From NCBI GenBank assembly GCA_038025085.1, contig CM076152.1:28523501-28587500 (forward strand): DNA of 64,000 bases, read 5' to 3'. Of the stretch, positions 36,668 to 46,137 are shown piece by piece (the stretch's first letter is position 1; each line of letters begins with the position of its first letter). The stretch is from Tetragonia tetragonoides. Taxonomy: Eukaryota; Streptophyta; Magnoliopsida; Caryophyllales; Aizoaceae. The position numbers were made by a program, and so were the translations under genes. Under the pieces are notes generated by a model, which worked only from the letters and a program-made list of their open reading frames with translations, was not told the DNA's origin and did no database searches.

Positions 36668-37071
36668 ACGATGTTGGGCCGCTTTGTGAACATTGGTCTT
36701 TGAACTTTGAACTCCTGCTTTGGGTGTAACACTTACGCACATTTTTTTTGATATGCATGAACATGTTATGATGACTCAATTATGCCCGTTTGATGTACTT
36801 TATGCAATGTGTTGTGCAGTAGAACAAAGCTATAAATTTAGGGAATAGTAAAAAAAAAAATGCAAGTAAAACGCAAAATTTTACACATATTATATTATAC
36901 CCCCTAAAAAAAAGAAAATAAAGAAATAAAAAAAAATGGAAAAGATAAATCTAAGAGAGTCTCGGGCTTTGTCATTCCGCGCGGGTGCTAAAAACTGGAC
37001 TGAAATCGGGTCGTTTGGATCAGAAATGCGGACCGGAGCAGAAAGGAAATCGGGCTGGGGCCAGAGTTTGG
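36668..37071. other. Spacer between aORF2 and aORF1 in B
   Basis: Non-coding, with A-rich tracts (36840-36960). Homologous to A 14811-15202. It probably holds the 3' end of the PMD transcript. Confidence 0.55.
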
Positions 37072-37193
37072 GCCGCTAGCGGCGGTGGGTTGGGCCACCA
37101 GCGGCGCTGGTCAAGGCAGCTAGCGGCACTGACTAGTCTACTGACAGCTCTCTTTTTTTTTGCTTTTTCAGCCCACGTGCTTGCCTATAAATA
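37072..37193 (+). promoter_or_regulatory. aORF1 promoter of B: palindrome array and TATA box
   Basis: Exact palindrome at 37072 with variants GCCACCAGCGGC (37094) and GCAGCTAGCGGC (37116), each exactly 22 bp apart. TATAAATA lies at 37186-37193 and the ATG at 37255. Confidence 0.8.
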
Positions 37194-37254
37194 GGATATT
37201 CGGGGTGCTTGATGTTGTACCACTAACTTTCCTAAGCTTCTCCAATTTTCTGCC

Positions 37255-38599
37255 ATGGTGAAATCTTTTGAAGATGTGTTCGATGCTTGGTGCAAAAATC
37301 TGATGGTAGAAGACAAACTCGAACTAGCCCAGTTCCATGTTTCTACCCTACTAAACTTAAAACCAACCAAAATATTGTGGCCCCTTCTTCGTTCTGCTTT
37401 GAATTATTGGGATCCTGACTTGCATGTTTTCCGGTTTGGTAATTCTGAATTATGCCCTTTGGTTGAGAATTTGTTGTGATCACTAATATTCCTGACGTTC
37501 TTCCCCCAGGTGTGCCTTATGTGAGAGATGGTTTTAGGGATCTATACAGAAAATCCTTGGGCTTGTCATCTGCAGAAGCTAAAAACATGGTGCTTGGTGC
37601 TGATGTGGACTTGGTTCAACTTTGCGTAAAATTCGCTGTCTCTTCTGAAAAAGGTGCCATATTCAGACATTGCCGTAGACAGGCTTTTGTACTGTGCCTG
37701 TTAAATCGTCTGTTGTTTGTTAATGCAGAATCTTCAAACATGGGTAGAGCCTCGTTGCTGCGCGTGGTTAATCAAATGGTTGAAGGACATTCTCCTTTAC
37801 ATCTGGTGATAGGAGAAACCATTATTGGGCTTGACAGGTTGAAAACATCTCCTAACCAAGCTTTCGCGGGCAGCCCCCTGCTGCTTCAAATCTGGTTATG
37901 CAAGCATTTGAGGTTGATAGAGTCGCCGGATAATCTGATTATCCGTGTTCCACGGACTCTGTCCAAGAAGACTTATACTGCCGCTAGCTTTCTGGTGAGG
38001 AAAAGGCTATATCTGAAAAGTCCCTGGCTGAATGGGATGCCTTTTTCCAGGCGGGACCTGTCATCCGTTGGCATGTGTCCTGGTGGAGTTTGACTTCTTT
38101 AGTGGCTTGTGACGACCTGATCCTCCATTCTACTATACTAGGTTTGTCCAGGACTACTTTCCTCTTTCCTTGTAGGGTCATGAGGCAATATGGCTTGAGG
38201 CAGGTGATTCCTCGTCAGGAGACTACGAGACCCAATGTAGTTGCCTTAACCACTGAATTTGCTGCTGAGTGGGGAAAGTATTGGCGTAGCCGGCATCGCT
38301 GGGCTGTACCTCGGATGATCGCCACAACCCAGCTTTCTGAAACCTATCTGAACTGGCTATCCTGCAGTGATGGGGAAGTGAGACGAGTCCTTCGTCATGA
38401 GGAGTGGGACCAACTAAAGCCTAGGTATGACTCACAAACAGGAGGCAAGAAAAGGAAGGAAGTGTCTCGTATGGGAGACTACCATGTACTGAAGAGAGGC
38501 AAGCCCCCAGCTCAAGAAAGCAATCACAGGTCGTCCTCAAGCCAGGGTCCTTCAAAGAAGAACTCTTCAACGATGCCTTCTAAAGGGAAGGAGGATTAA
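37255..38599 (+). pseudogene. aORF1 of element B: DUF7745-like antisense gene, two frame breaks
   Basis: ATG at 37255 (MVKSFEDVFDAWCKNLMVED) to the stop at 38599. Blocks: 37255-37479, with the LHVFRFGNSELCPLVE signature; 37476-about 37995; and then a second frame through WHVSWWSLTSLVACDDLI to a Ser/Lys-rich basic tail (NHRSSSSQGPSKKNSSTMPS). Compared with A, the first break (about 37472) looks like loss of one base; the second is near 37995. Otherwise the frame is open for about 440 codons. Similarity to plant DUF7745 proteins is from memory. The basic tail would suit nucleic-acid binding, but this is inference. Confidence 0.65.
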
Positions 38600-38891
38600 A
38601 GTAGTTTTCTAAGAAAGTAAGTCTAGTTTTCAAAAGAAAATAATTATAGGAATTTGTTTAGCTTAAACCCTTATAGTTGCATTATTTTCTTAGGAAGTTT
38701 TAATTCTCGCAATGTAAGCTTATTCTTTCAGTTTGAATAAAGATTATACTTTTTCAATGAGTTGAATGGAATTTGTTGATTGATTTTGGCCGGGCCCCTT
38801 TGAAAGGGTTACCTACGTATCCAGTGTCGAATCAGGCCAGCGTAGTTCGTTCAATTAGTGTTCGTCTTTTTTTTTTTAAAGTTTTTTTTTT
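38600..38891 (-). other. Non-coding block downstream of B pol
   Basis: Contains the conserved GGCCGGGCCCC and AAGGGTTACCTACGTATCC block (about 38788-38822), shared with A 12990-13060, and a T-rich run at 38867-38893. Confidence 0.55.
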
Positions 38892-41051
38892 TTAGACGTA
38901 ACACTTCTTCAATTGATCCATGTTGGTAAGCTGGCTGAATTCGATGCCATCAATATCCATGAGTCTGACGGCGCCTCCTGACAAGATGTCTTTGATGATG
39001 AATGATTCGGACCAATTTGATCGAAACTTGCCTCTAGGGTCGGTTATTGGGGCTCGTAGTTCTTTCCAAATCAAGTCCCCTTCCTTTAAGTTTCGAGGTC
39101 GAACTCTTTTGTTGAATGCTCTCGCCATGCGTTGTTGATACATGTGGGAATGGTCTAGGGCCCGTAGCCGTCTCTCATCTGCGAACATAAATTCTTCATA
39201 GCGAGTTTGTAACCATTGATTTTCGGGGATATCTCCTTCTAAGGCTATGCGCGTGGATGGTAGGTGGACTTCTATGGGCGGAACTGCTTCCATTCCATAG
39301 ACTAGCGAGTAAGGTGTTGCTCCCGTAGAGGATCTTATGGATGTCCTATACCCCCAAAGGGAAAATGGGAGTTTGATGGGCCAATTCTTGTAGTTTTCTA
39401 TCATCTTTTCAATGATAGTTTTAAGGTTTTTGTTGGCGACTTCTACTGCACCATTGGTTTGGGGACGGTAAGGGGATGATTTGTGGTGCTGAATTTTGTA
39501 GCTTTTAAGGATGGTGGTGGTTTCGGCTTTGAAATGGGATTCGTGGTCACTTATGATTTCATGTGGAACACCGTATCGGCAAATGATGTTGTTCCTTATG
39601 AATTTGGACACTTGCTTGGAGGTAAGGATGGCATAGGACTGGGCTTCAACCCACTTGGAAAAATAGTCTATGGATACTAGGATGTATTCATGTCCTCCCA
39701 AGCCCTTTGGGGTGATCTTTCCAATGATCTCTATTCTCCATACAGAAAATGGCCAAGGAGAAGTGAAGTTGTGAAGAATCGAGGGTGACATATGCTGCAG
39801 GTTGGCATATATTTGACACTTCTTACATTTCTTGACATAGTCGTAACAATCCTTTTCCATAGTAGCCCAGTAGTATCCCAGTCGTAGGACCTTTTTGGAG
39901 AGCATTCGACCATTCATGTGTGGCCCACACACCCCATTGTGTACTTCGTCCATGATCTCTGCAGCTTCTTCGGCGTTCATGCATCTGAGGTTTACCCCGT
40001 TATGGGATTTTTTGTACAGAACCCCCTTGTATTCTATGTATTGCGCCGCTAAGAGACGGATGGCCCGTTGAGCTCTTAGTGGGGCATCCTGAGGGTACGC
40101 TCCTTTGGTGATGTAGTTGTAGACGTCCTGGTACCAAGGGTCTTCTTCGATCGGAGCCAAGGTCATTTCTGTGTCGAGGTTGTTGCAAAAGGCTGGCTCG
40201 CTTCTTCTTTGTATACAAACAGGCATCATGCTAACTAGATCGGGTATGATAATCAAAGATGCTAGCTTGGATAGAGCGTCCGCAAATTGATTGTCTTCTC
40301 GTGGGAGGTATGTGAAGGCTACCTCCTCAAAGTTGTCCAGTACTTTATCCAAATATTCCTGGTAAAGTGCTAGGCTTTCACTGTGAACTTTCCACTTCCT
40401 AGAAACCTGGTTGATGATTAGTAAGGAATCCCCATAGACCTTGAGTATTCTGATACCTAGGCCTACTGTTGCTTGGAGACCGATGATACATGCTTCATAT
40501 TCGGCTGCGTTATTGGTGACGGGAAAGTCTAACTTTACTGAAATGGGCGTATGAGCTTCGTCTGGAGATACTAGAAGCACTTCTGCGCCGTAGCCCTTTT
40601 GGTTGGATGCTCCATCGAAATACATTTTCCAGCAATTTTCCTCAACCAGGGCCACGTCTTCATCGGGAAAATCATATTGTTCGACCACCTTAGCTGTGTG
40701 AGTGGGGTGCTCAGCCAAATATTCCGAAACTGCATGTCCTTTGATGGTCTTTGTGGAATCAAACCTAAGATCAAATTCAGATAACAACACAGTCCACCTT
40801 GCGATCCTTCCGCTTAAGAATGAATTTTCCAAGATGTATTTGAGGGGGTTCATCCTTGACCTTACTAGCACGGGATGGTTGAGCTTGTAGTGCCTGAGTT
40901 TCCTTGTGGCCCAAACTAGAGCTAGACAGGTCTTCTCAAGGATGGAGTATAGGGTTTCATAGTCGATGAACTTCTTGCTCAAGTAGTATATAGCTCGTTC
41001 TTGATCTTCTGCGTTTTGAGCTAGCATAGCCCCCATGGCAGTGTCGATCAC
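38892..41051 (-). CDS. Element B RNase H, archaeal-type RNase H and integrase
   Basis: Open for about 719 codons without an internal stop. Order: end of the RT-linked RNase H (AIYYLSKKFIDYETLYSILE); a second, archaeal-type RNase H (KMYFDGASNQKGYGAE, NNAAEYEACIIGL, REDNQFADALSKLA), the mark of the Tat lineage; integrase HHCC zinc region (EVHNGVCGPHMNGR, CKKCQIY); catalytic core; C-terminal region ending MDQLKKCYV. In the core the first catalytic Asp is replaced by Glu (WRIEIIGKI, where A and the duplicated fragment have GIDIIGKI), and the residue after the second Asp changes from HG to HE. The normal role is RNA-template removal and insertion of cDNA. The N-terminus is joined to RT through a frame break near 41087. 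Confidence 0.88.
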   Translation of the reverse strand: MIDTAMGAMLAQNAEDQERAIYYLSKKFIDYETLYSILEKTCLALVWATRKLRHYKLNHPVLVRSRMNPLKYILENSFLSGRIARWTVLLSEFDLRFDSTKTIKGHAVSEYLAEHPTHTAKVVEQYDFPDEDVALVEENCWKMYFDGASNQKGYGAEVLLVSPDEAHTPISVKLDFPVTNNAAEYEACIIGLQATVGLGIRILKVYGDSLLIINQVSRKWKVHSESLALYQEYLDKVLDNFEEVAFTYLPREDNQFADALSKLASLIIIPDLVSMMPVCIQRRSEPAFCNNLDTEMTLAPIEEDPWYQDVYNYITKGAYPQDAPLRAQRAIRLLAAQYIEYKGVLYKKSHNGVNLRCMNAEEAAEIMDEVHNGVCGPHMNGRMLSKKVLRLGYYWATMEKDCYDYVKKCKKCQIYANLQHMSPSILHNFTSPWPFSVWRIEIIGKITPKGLGGHEYILVSIDYFSKWVEAQSYAILTSKQVSKFIRNNIICRYGVPHEIISDHESHFKAETTTILKSYKIQHHKSSPYRPQTNGAVEVANKNLKTIIEKMIENYKNWPIKLPFSLWGYRTSIRSSTGATPYSLVYGMEAVPPIEVHLPSTRIALEGDIPENQWLQTRYEEFMFADERRLRALDHSHMYQQRMARAFNKRVRPRNLKEGDLIWKELRAPITDPRGKFRSNWSESFIIKDILSGGAVRLMDIDGIEFSQLTNMDQLKKCYV

Positions 41052-41146
41052 TGTCAGATAAAGGATCAGAGGTAACCTTGCTTGGGAGGAGCAAGAATTG
41101 GTGATTTGGCTAGATAATCCTTAATCTTATCGAACGCTTCTTGACA

Positions 41147-41800
41147 TTAGTCATCCCATTCAACCTTGACAAATTTCTTCAGCTTCTTGAATATGGGCTC
41201 ACATGTTATAGTCAATTTTGATATGAACCGACTTATGTATTGGAGTCGACCAAGGAACCCCCTAATTTTTATCTCGTTCTTGGGCGGTGGCATCTCAACT
41301 ATTGTTTTGATCTTTGATGGATCAATTTCAATTCCTCTTTGGCTGACTACATAACCTAATAACTTTCTTGATGTGACCCCAAATGCACACTTTTGAGGGT
41401 TTAGTCGGAAATTGTACTTACGGAGTCTTTCAAAGAACTTATGGAGTGCTTGAACATGACCGTCTCGATGCCTCGATTTCACAATCATATCATCCACATA
41501 GACCTCAGCTTGTTTGTGCATCATGTCGTGTAATAAGGTTGTAGCAGTCCTTTGGTAGGTTGCGCCTGCATTTTTTAACCCAAATGGCATGACTTTGTAG
41601 CAATAAGTTCCCCATGGAGTTATGAATGTTGTTTTGCTCATGTCTTCTTCGGCCATCTGAACCTGATTATACCCCGCGTAGCCGTCTATAAATGACAGTA
41701 GGGCGTATTCAGCGGTATTATCTACCACGAGATCAATGTGAGGCAAAGGGAAATCATCTTTCGGGCTGGCTTTGTTTAGATCTCTGAAATCGACACACAT
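41147..41800 (-). pseudogene. Element B reverse transcriptase, split by nonsense codons
   Basis: Ty3/gypsy RT: MCVDFRDLNKASPKDDFPLP, FIDGYAGYNQVQM, VMPFGLKNAGATYQR and the catalytic EVYVDDMIVKS with both Asp intact. TGA at 41799-41801 separates it from the upstream frame, where related elements have CGA (Arg), a C-to-T change typical of methylated DNA. A TAA at 41147 and a one-base loss near 41087 separate it from RNase H. Active-site residues are preserved, so loss of function is recent and due to these breaks. Confidence 0.85.
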
Positions 41801-43018
41801 TCAAACCCGACCGTCTTTCTTTGGTACTGGAACCACGTTGGCGATCCATTCGGGGTAATCGGATGCCACAATAAACCCGGCAGCAAGCTGTTTCTGTATT
41901 TCCTCCTTTATTTTCAAAGCCCACTCTGGTCGGAGACGTCGCAATTTCTGCTTAACTGGTTTAGCATCTGGGTATAAAGGGATTTTGTGCTCGACTATGC
42001 TTCTTTCAATTCCTGGCATGTCTTTATAAGACCAAGCAAAGACATCCGTGTATTGCTGTAAGAGTTTAACAAATTGCTCGCGTTCTTGTGCAGTTAAGGA
42101 TAATCCAATTCTTACTTCACGAGGTTCGCTTTCATTGCTTAAATTAATTAATTCCGTTTCCTCCACAATAGAAGTCTTTTGTTCATGATTATTTACTGCT
42201 TTTAGCAGCTCTTTAGGCAACTCGTTTTCATCATTGGGTTTATCAACAGCTAAACAAGGCATCGAATAAGCGGAAAGATTTTTCATTTTATTGACATTGG
42301 AATCAAAAACAGCAAGAAAGGGATCTAAACCTCCCTTCATATTGACACTAGACTTAGAAAAAGTAGAGGGGACATTTCCCGACCCTGACTCATACCTAGG
42401 ACCTATGTTAGACACTGACTCTGACTGAGACTCGAAATAAGACTCCTCCATCATTGGTCCTTCTCCAGTGGATATTGTGACCTTTCGTCCATTCGGGCCG
42501 GTCCATCTTACTTCTTTGCGCCACCCCCTTGTAATGTCTTCAGTAGTATAAATTAGGTCTGCAGGGTTAAAATTGCGGTCATTGAGAGCCATTGCTTCTT
42601 CGTCTATCTCGGGGGCTTCGACCATTCTGCTTTCTCGATCAAACAAAACGCCCAATAGCTGGTTACCTGGTGCTTTGGTCCAATCTTGACTTGCGGGCTT
42701 TAAGGAGAGTTGTGGCTCTTCCCCCAACTGATTGCAATCTTGAAATATTTCAAAACCGGGATATGTGACCCCAGTCTCCTCATCATAGTACGGTTCTGGA
42801 AAGCCGTAGTACGGGCAGTAGTCTCCTTCTGTGATGAACTGACCATTTAGAGTGTGGCTATCAGGTGAGATGACATGTATCCCCTTGAACCGTTTCCCTT
42901 GCCTCAGACCTTGATTTCGGATTTCTTTGTCAGTAGGCTCGTATCCGAGCCCGAAAGAGTTACTTTTGAGTTCAAACTTGAAAGTAGTGGGCCCTTGTCC
43001 ATTTCTTCCCAGACCCAT
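41801..43018 (-). CDS. Element B pol N-terminal linker and start of RT
   Basis: 405 codons in frame with RT but for the TGA. It starts with a glycine-rich G-patch-like segment (MGLGRNGQGPTTFKFELKSN) usual just after protease in Tat elements, continues through an acidic linker, and ends in the first RT block (WIANVVPVPKKDGRV). No protease Asp-Ser/Thr-Gly motif is seen here or upstream. The acidic middle (GEGPMMEESYFESQSESVSN) is not a recognised domain. Confidence 0.75.
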   Translation of the reverse strand: MGLGRNGQGPTTFKFELKSNSFGLGYEPTDKEIRNQGLRQGKRFKGIHVISPDSHTLNGQFITEGDYCPYYGFPEPYYDEETGVTYPGFEIFQDCNQLGEEPQLSLKPASQDWTKAPGNQLLGVLFDRESRMVEAPEIDEEAMALNDRNFNPADLIYTTEDITRGWRKEVRWTGPNGRKVTISTGEGPMMEESYFESQSESVSNIGPRYESGSGNVPSTFSKSSVNMKGGLDPFLAVFDSNVNKMKNLSAYSMPCLAVDKPNDENELPKELLKAVNNHEQKTSIVEETELINLSNESEPREVRIGLSLTAQEREQFVKLLQQYTDVFAWSYKDMPGIERSIVEHKIPLYPDAKPVKQKLRRLRPEWALKIKEEIQKQLAAGFIVASDYPEWIANVVPVPKKDGRV

Positions 43019-43153
43019 ACCGGGTACGTACCCTTGCTTTTTGAGGAAACCATTAACATGAGGGTTCGAGTGTGGTATGAAAGGTGCTTAATCCGTTTCA
43101 AGCACATTAACTTCGAGCTGCTGTTCGTACCCTCGTATTTTGATCTCGAATAC

Positions 43154-43594
43154 CTAGGATTTCGGGGGAGAGACCGTCCCGGAGTTGATAATAGACTGGA
43201 TGTCGTACTTTAAACGATAACATTGCTCCGTGAGATGGCCAAAGCATTTGTGGTATTGGCAATAGAGGTAATGATCTTCCTCTTCTGTCCACACCCCTTC
43301 CAAGAACTGTAAATCCCCACGGTGAAGCAAAGCAGTCATAACATCATAAATTGGCAGTGCCAGAGGTGTAAACTCGCTGATGGGGACGCTTGGTCTCTCC
43401 ATTGACAACCAGTGATGCGCGGGCCACATTGTTCCCTCATCGATGAAGGTTTGGATTCTGTTTCTCAAACTTCTGCAGTCATTGGTGTGATGTCCGCAGG
43501 CTCGACAGTACTTGCAATAAACACCTGGATTTCCAAATACTGGGATGGGCTCATAAGTTGGCCCTACTGGGTTTATATAGCCATATGCTCTCAT
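43154..43594 (-). pseudogene. Element B gag C-terminal zinc-knuckle region
   Basis: 146 codons with two Tat-type zinc-knuckle repeats: CKYCRACGHHTNDCRSLRNR and CQYHKCFGHLTEQCYRLKYD. These normally bind the element's RNA. A stop follows, and only about 45 codons separate this from the G-patch-like segment, too little for a protease. Confidence 0.75.
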
Positions 43595-43618
43595 TTGTTG
43601 AAAGATGCGTTCTTGAGG

Positions 43619-44071
43619 CTAGCGGGGTTGGCCTTGAGTGGGAGGAACTTTGTCATCTTCTAGGGCCTTAATTCTTCGTTCTAGCCCAGCGACCGTCTTC
43701 TGTAACCTTTTGATCTCCGAGTGATAGACAACTATGTATTGAGTTAAGTGCTTAATATCATCTTGTGCTTCAACAATGGCTTGGGTTTGCTTGCCTGCAC
43801 TTCTGTACTCAACAAGGCGAGGGGTTTCATCAGGATCAAGGCCCACCTGAATTTTGGCCTCTCGGAATGATCGGTCTAGTCGTTCACCCAAATCAAGGGA
43901 TTCATCTTGAGTATCCAGTATCGATTCTATTGAAGTTTTGCGGGCTGGATATGCAGTCTTTACAAAAGGAGTTTTGACCTTCTTAGCACTCTGACCCATT
44001 TCCGGCCCTGGTATGAGAGAAAATTCTTCTTGTGTATCTTCAGCTAAGGAGCGCTTGATGGACCTTGACAT
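43619..44071 (-). CDS. Element B gag N-terminal fragment
   Basis: Starts at the internal ATG 44071 (MSRSIKRSLAEDTQEE) and ends at 43619 just before the zinc-knuckle frame. It has a predicted coiled coil near its end (HSEIKRLQKTVAGLERRIKA). The conserved retrotransposon gag core, still recognisable in element A (SDFTTVFLARYKEN), is missing, which suggests an internal deletion or replacement in B. Confidence 0.55.
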   Translation of the reverse strand: MSRSIKRSLAEDTQEEFSLIPGPEMGQSAKKVKTPFVKTAYPARKTSIESILDTQDESLDLGERLDRSFREAKIQVGLDPDETPRLVEYRSAGKQTQAIVEAQDDIKHLTQYIVVYHSEIKRLQKTVAGLERRIKALEDDKVPPTQGQPR

Positions 44072-45090
44072 GATCTGAACGAGTAAATGACCATTTAGAA
44101 CCAAAAGAAACCACAAGACTCTCATTTAATAAATAAAAATTGACCCACACATAGAAAACACATTGTCCTAAAAGAAAAGTCCTTAAACCTAAATGCCCAA
44201 ATACTCTCCTAATGTTCAAAGGAAATAAAGTCAATGAACAAAAATAAGAAAAATAGAAAAATATAATTATCCTAATTTTATTTTCCTAAACTCAAAGAAA
44301 ATGAAAAATGGGATAAATAAAATAAAAAAGGAAATTTCGATCCTTCTTTTTTTTATATATTTTTTTGATTTTTCGGCGTTTCTTTTTGCTTCGCCCTTTT
44401 TTTTTTTTTGATTTTTTTTTGACCGAGTCTGAATTACATCAAAAGAAAAGAAAAGGAAAAATACAAAATAAGAAAAGGGGGAGGGGAAATTGACTCTCTA
44501 GAAATTGTTCACGGCTTTCAAAATAGATTATTGGGAAAATGATGAGTGTTCATTGAATTTGAATTCTCACACCATCTTTGGGCACTGGGTAACTAAAATA
44601 AAAGAAAAGATTCCTAGCACGTAGGTACATGTTGGCACATAATCACGTAATTCATGCGTTCAAGCAAGCATTATAACGACGCAATTTACAGGCAAACATG
44701 CGATCAGACGGGCATTACAACGACACATGCACAACAAGCAAGCGGATGCATGAATGTGGGTTAAAGGCTTTTGGCTCCTGTGAGGTCACCATGACAAATT
44801 ACAACTTCTGTTCGGCGGATGGTCGACACATAGATTGTAATTCTTTTCATCAACAAAGGATTGATGAGTCATGGGTGAGGAAGCGTCGATTTGCACGATA
44901 GGACAACTGTATATTCCTTTAGATATACGTGTTGTCTACAAGTTGCGACACAAACTTCCTCGAGGGTCGATAAGGGTCAAAAGGTTGTGCCGAGGCACAT
45001 GCAAATGATGCAAATGATGCAAAATAATATGGAACATGTTATTTAAACAATTAAGCAAACTTGACTTTCGAGTCTCACCCTCTTAAATAA
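44072..45090 (-). other. Element B untranslated leader
   Basis: Non-coding; includes a strong A/T tract (44230-44470) and the conserved stem-loop (44795-44843). Short plus-strand frames are incidental. Confidence 0.6.
44795..44843 (-). promoter_or_regulatory. Conserved leader stem-loop (B copy)
   Basis: Arms AAATTACAA and TTGTAATTC surround the TTCGGCGGATGGTCGAC loop. Same layout as A 9443-9489 despite sequence divergence. Confidence 0.5.
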
Positions 45091-45110
45091 GTCCCCAGTG
45101 AAGTCGCCAC
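45091..45110 (-). promoter_or_regulatory. Primer binding site of element B
   Basis: On minus, GTGGCGACTTCACTGGGGAC directly follows the 5' LTR end. Confidence 0.8.
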
Positions 45111-45893
45111 TGTAAGGACCCGGGATTTTCACCATACCAATCCTTTTGTTTTTCCCCGGAGTGCGTCCTTATAGAAAATTTGTCATTTGGGGGCTTAGAT
45201 AAGTTCAAGGGACCATCAAGTTAGAAAAGTTTTGAAAAGACTTGAATTGAATAAAAACCATGAAAGAGGTCACGAATCTGCTATTGGCGTTTTATCGAAG
45301 GGACAAACCGAAGGGACAACCCAATAGCGCGAAAAGTGAACTAATCATGTTTTTAGAAAGACTCCCGCTTATATAAAACATATAAGTACTCAAGAATAAT
45401 AGGTTCAGGGGCGAAGGTATGAGGTGGGAAGGTGTTAGGCACCCAACTCCCCCGTATTATGACGGTCTCTACTAACTCAAGTTTGCTTAATAATTTAAAG
45501 ACATAATTCCCACACAAACCGGATTAACAACCTAGACATAGACTATTAATTGGTTCATCACAAGCATCACAACATTTATTTTTAACCCTTATTTAGACAT
45601 GCATTTGATTGACAAGTTGAGAAGCACAACGACTATACAGACAATATTTAGGAAGCAATAAAAACGTGACCTAGCATGATATCTACATTATGACTACTTA
45701 GAAAATAAAAAATTAAGCAATTAATTTAATTTGAGCCCTCAGGAGTTTGTACCTGAACTGTAGGCTATATTTGACAAGAATAGTAAAAATAGATCTCAAG
45801 TTTGGAAGAAAGAGGGGGAAACTCTGTGTTAATACTCCTGAGAATAGAGGTTGCCAACTGTAGGCTGTGTGTTTTGAACTGAGGATGGAGGGT

Positions 45894-45906
45894 TGTTTAT
45901 ATAGGC
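45894..45906 (-). promoter_or_regulatory. LTR TATA box of element B
   Basis: CCTATATAAAC on minus, about 90 bp downstream of the palindrome array. Confidence 0.75.
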
Positions 45907-45991
45907 GTGGGAAGTAGGGTTGAACGGGTGAAAATTGAGCTGAAAACGAGACGGACTTGAAAAATGAGCCGGGCCCGAAGGGAAAGGCAGC

Positions 45992-46069
45992 GCCGCTAGC
46001 GGCCCTGGCTTGGGCAGCTAGCGGCCTTGGTTAGCGCCGCTAGCGGCGCTGGCATAGGCCGCTAGCGGC
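45992..46069 (-). promoter_or_regulatory. Palindrome array in the 5' LTR of B (four sites, 22-bp period)
   Basis: Sites at 45992, 46014, 46036 and 46058. Three are exact GCCGCTAGCGGC, one is GCAGCTAGCGGC. All intervals are 22 bp. Confidence 0.9.
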
Positions 46070-46112
46070 CCTGGGACATCTTCCAGGGCCGCTGACGGCT
46101 GTCAGCAGCCAG

Positions 46113-46137
46113 CTGGATGACGTCATACGTCATCCAG
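46113..46137 (-). promoter_or_regulatory. TGACG-type LTR palindrome
   Basis: 11-bp arms CTGGATGACGT and ACGTCATCCAG with a 3-bp gap, related to bZIP (TGA/as-1) cores. Weaker versions occur at 29913-29933 and in A at 26476-26504. Confidence 0.6.
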
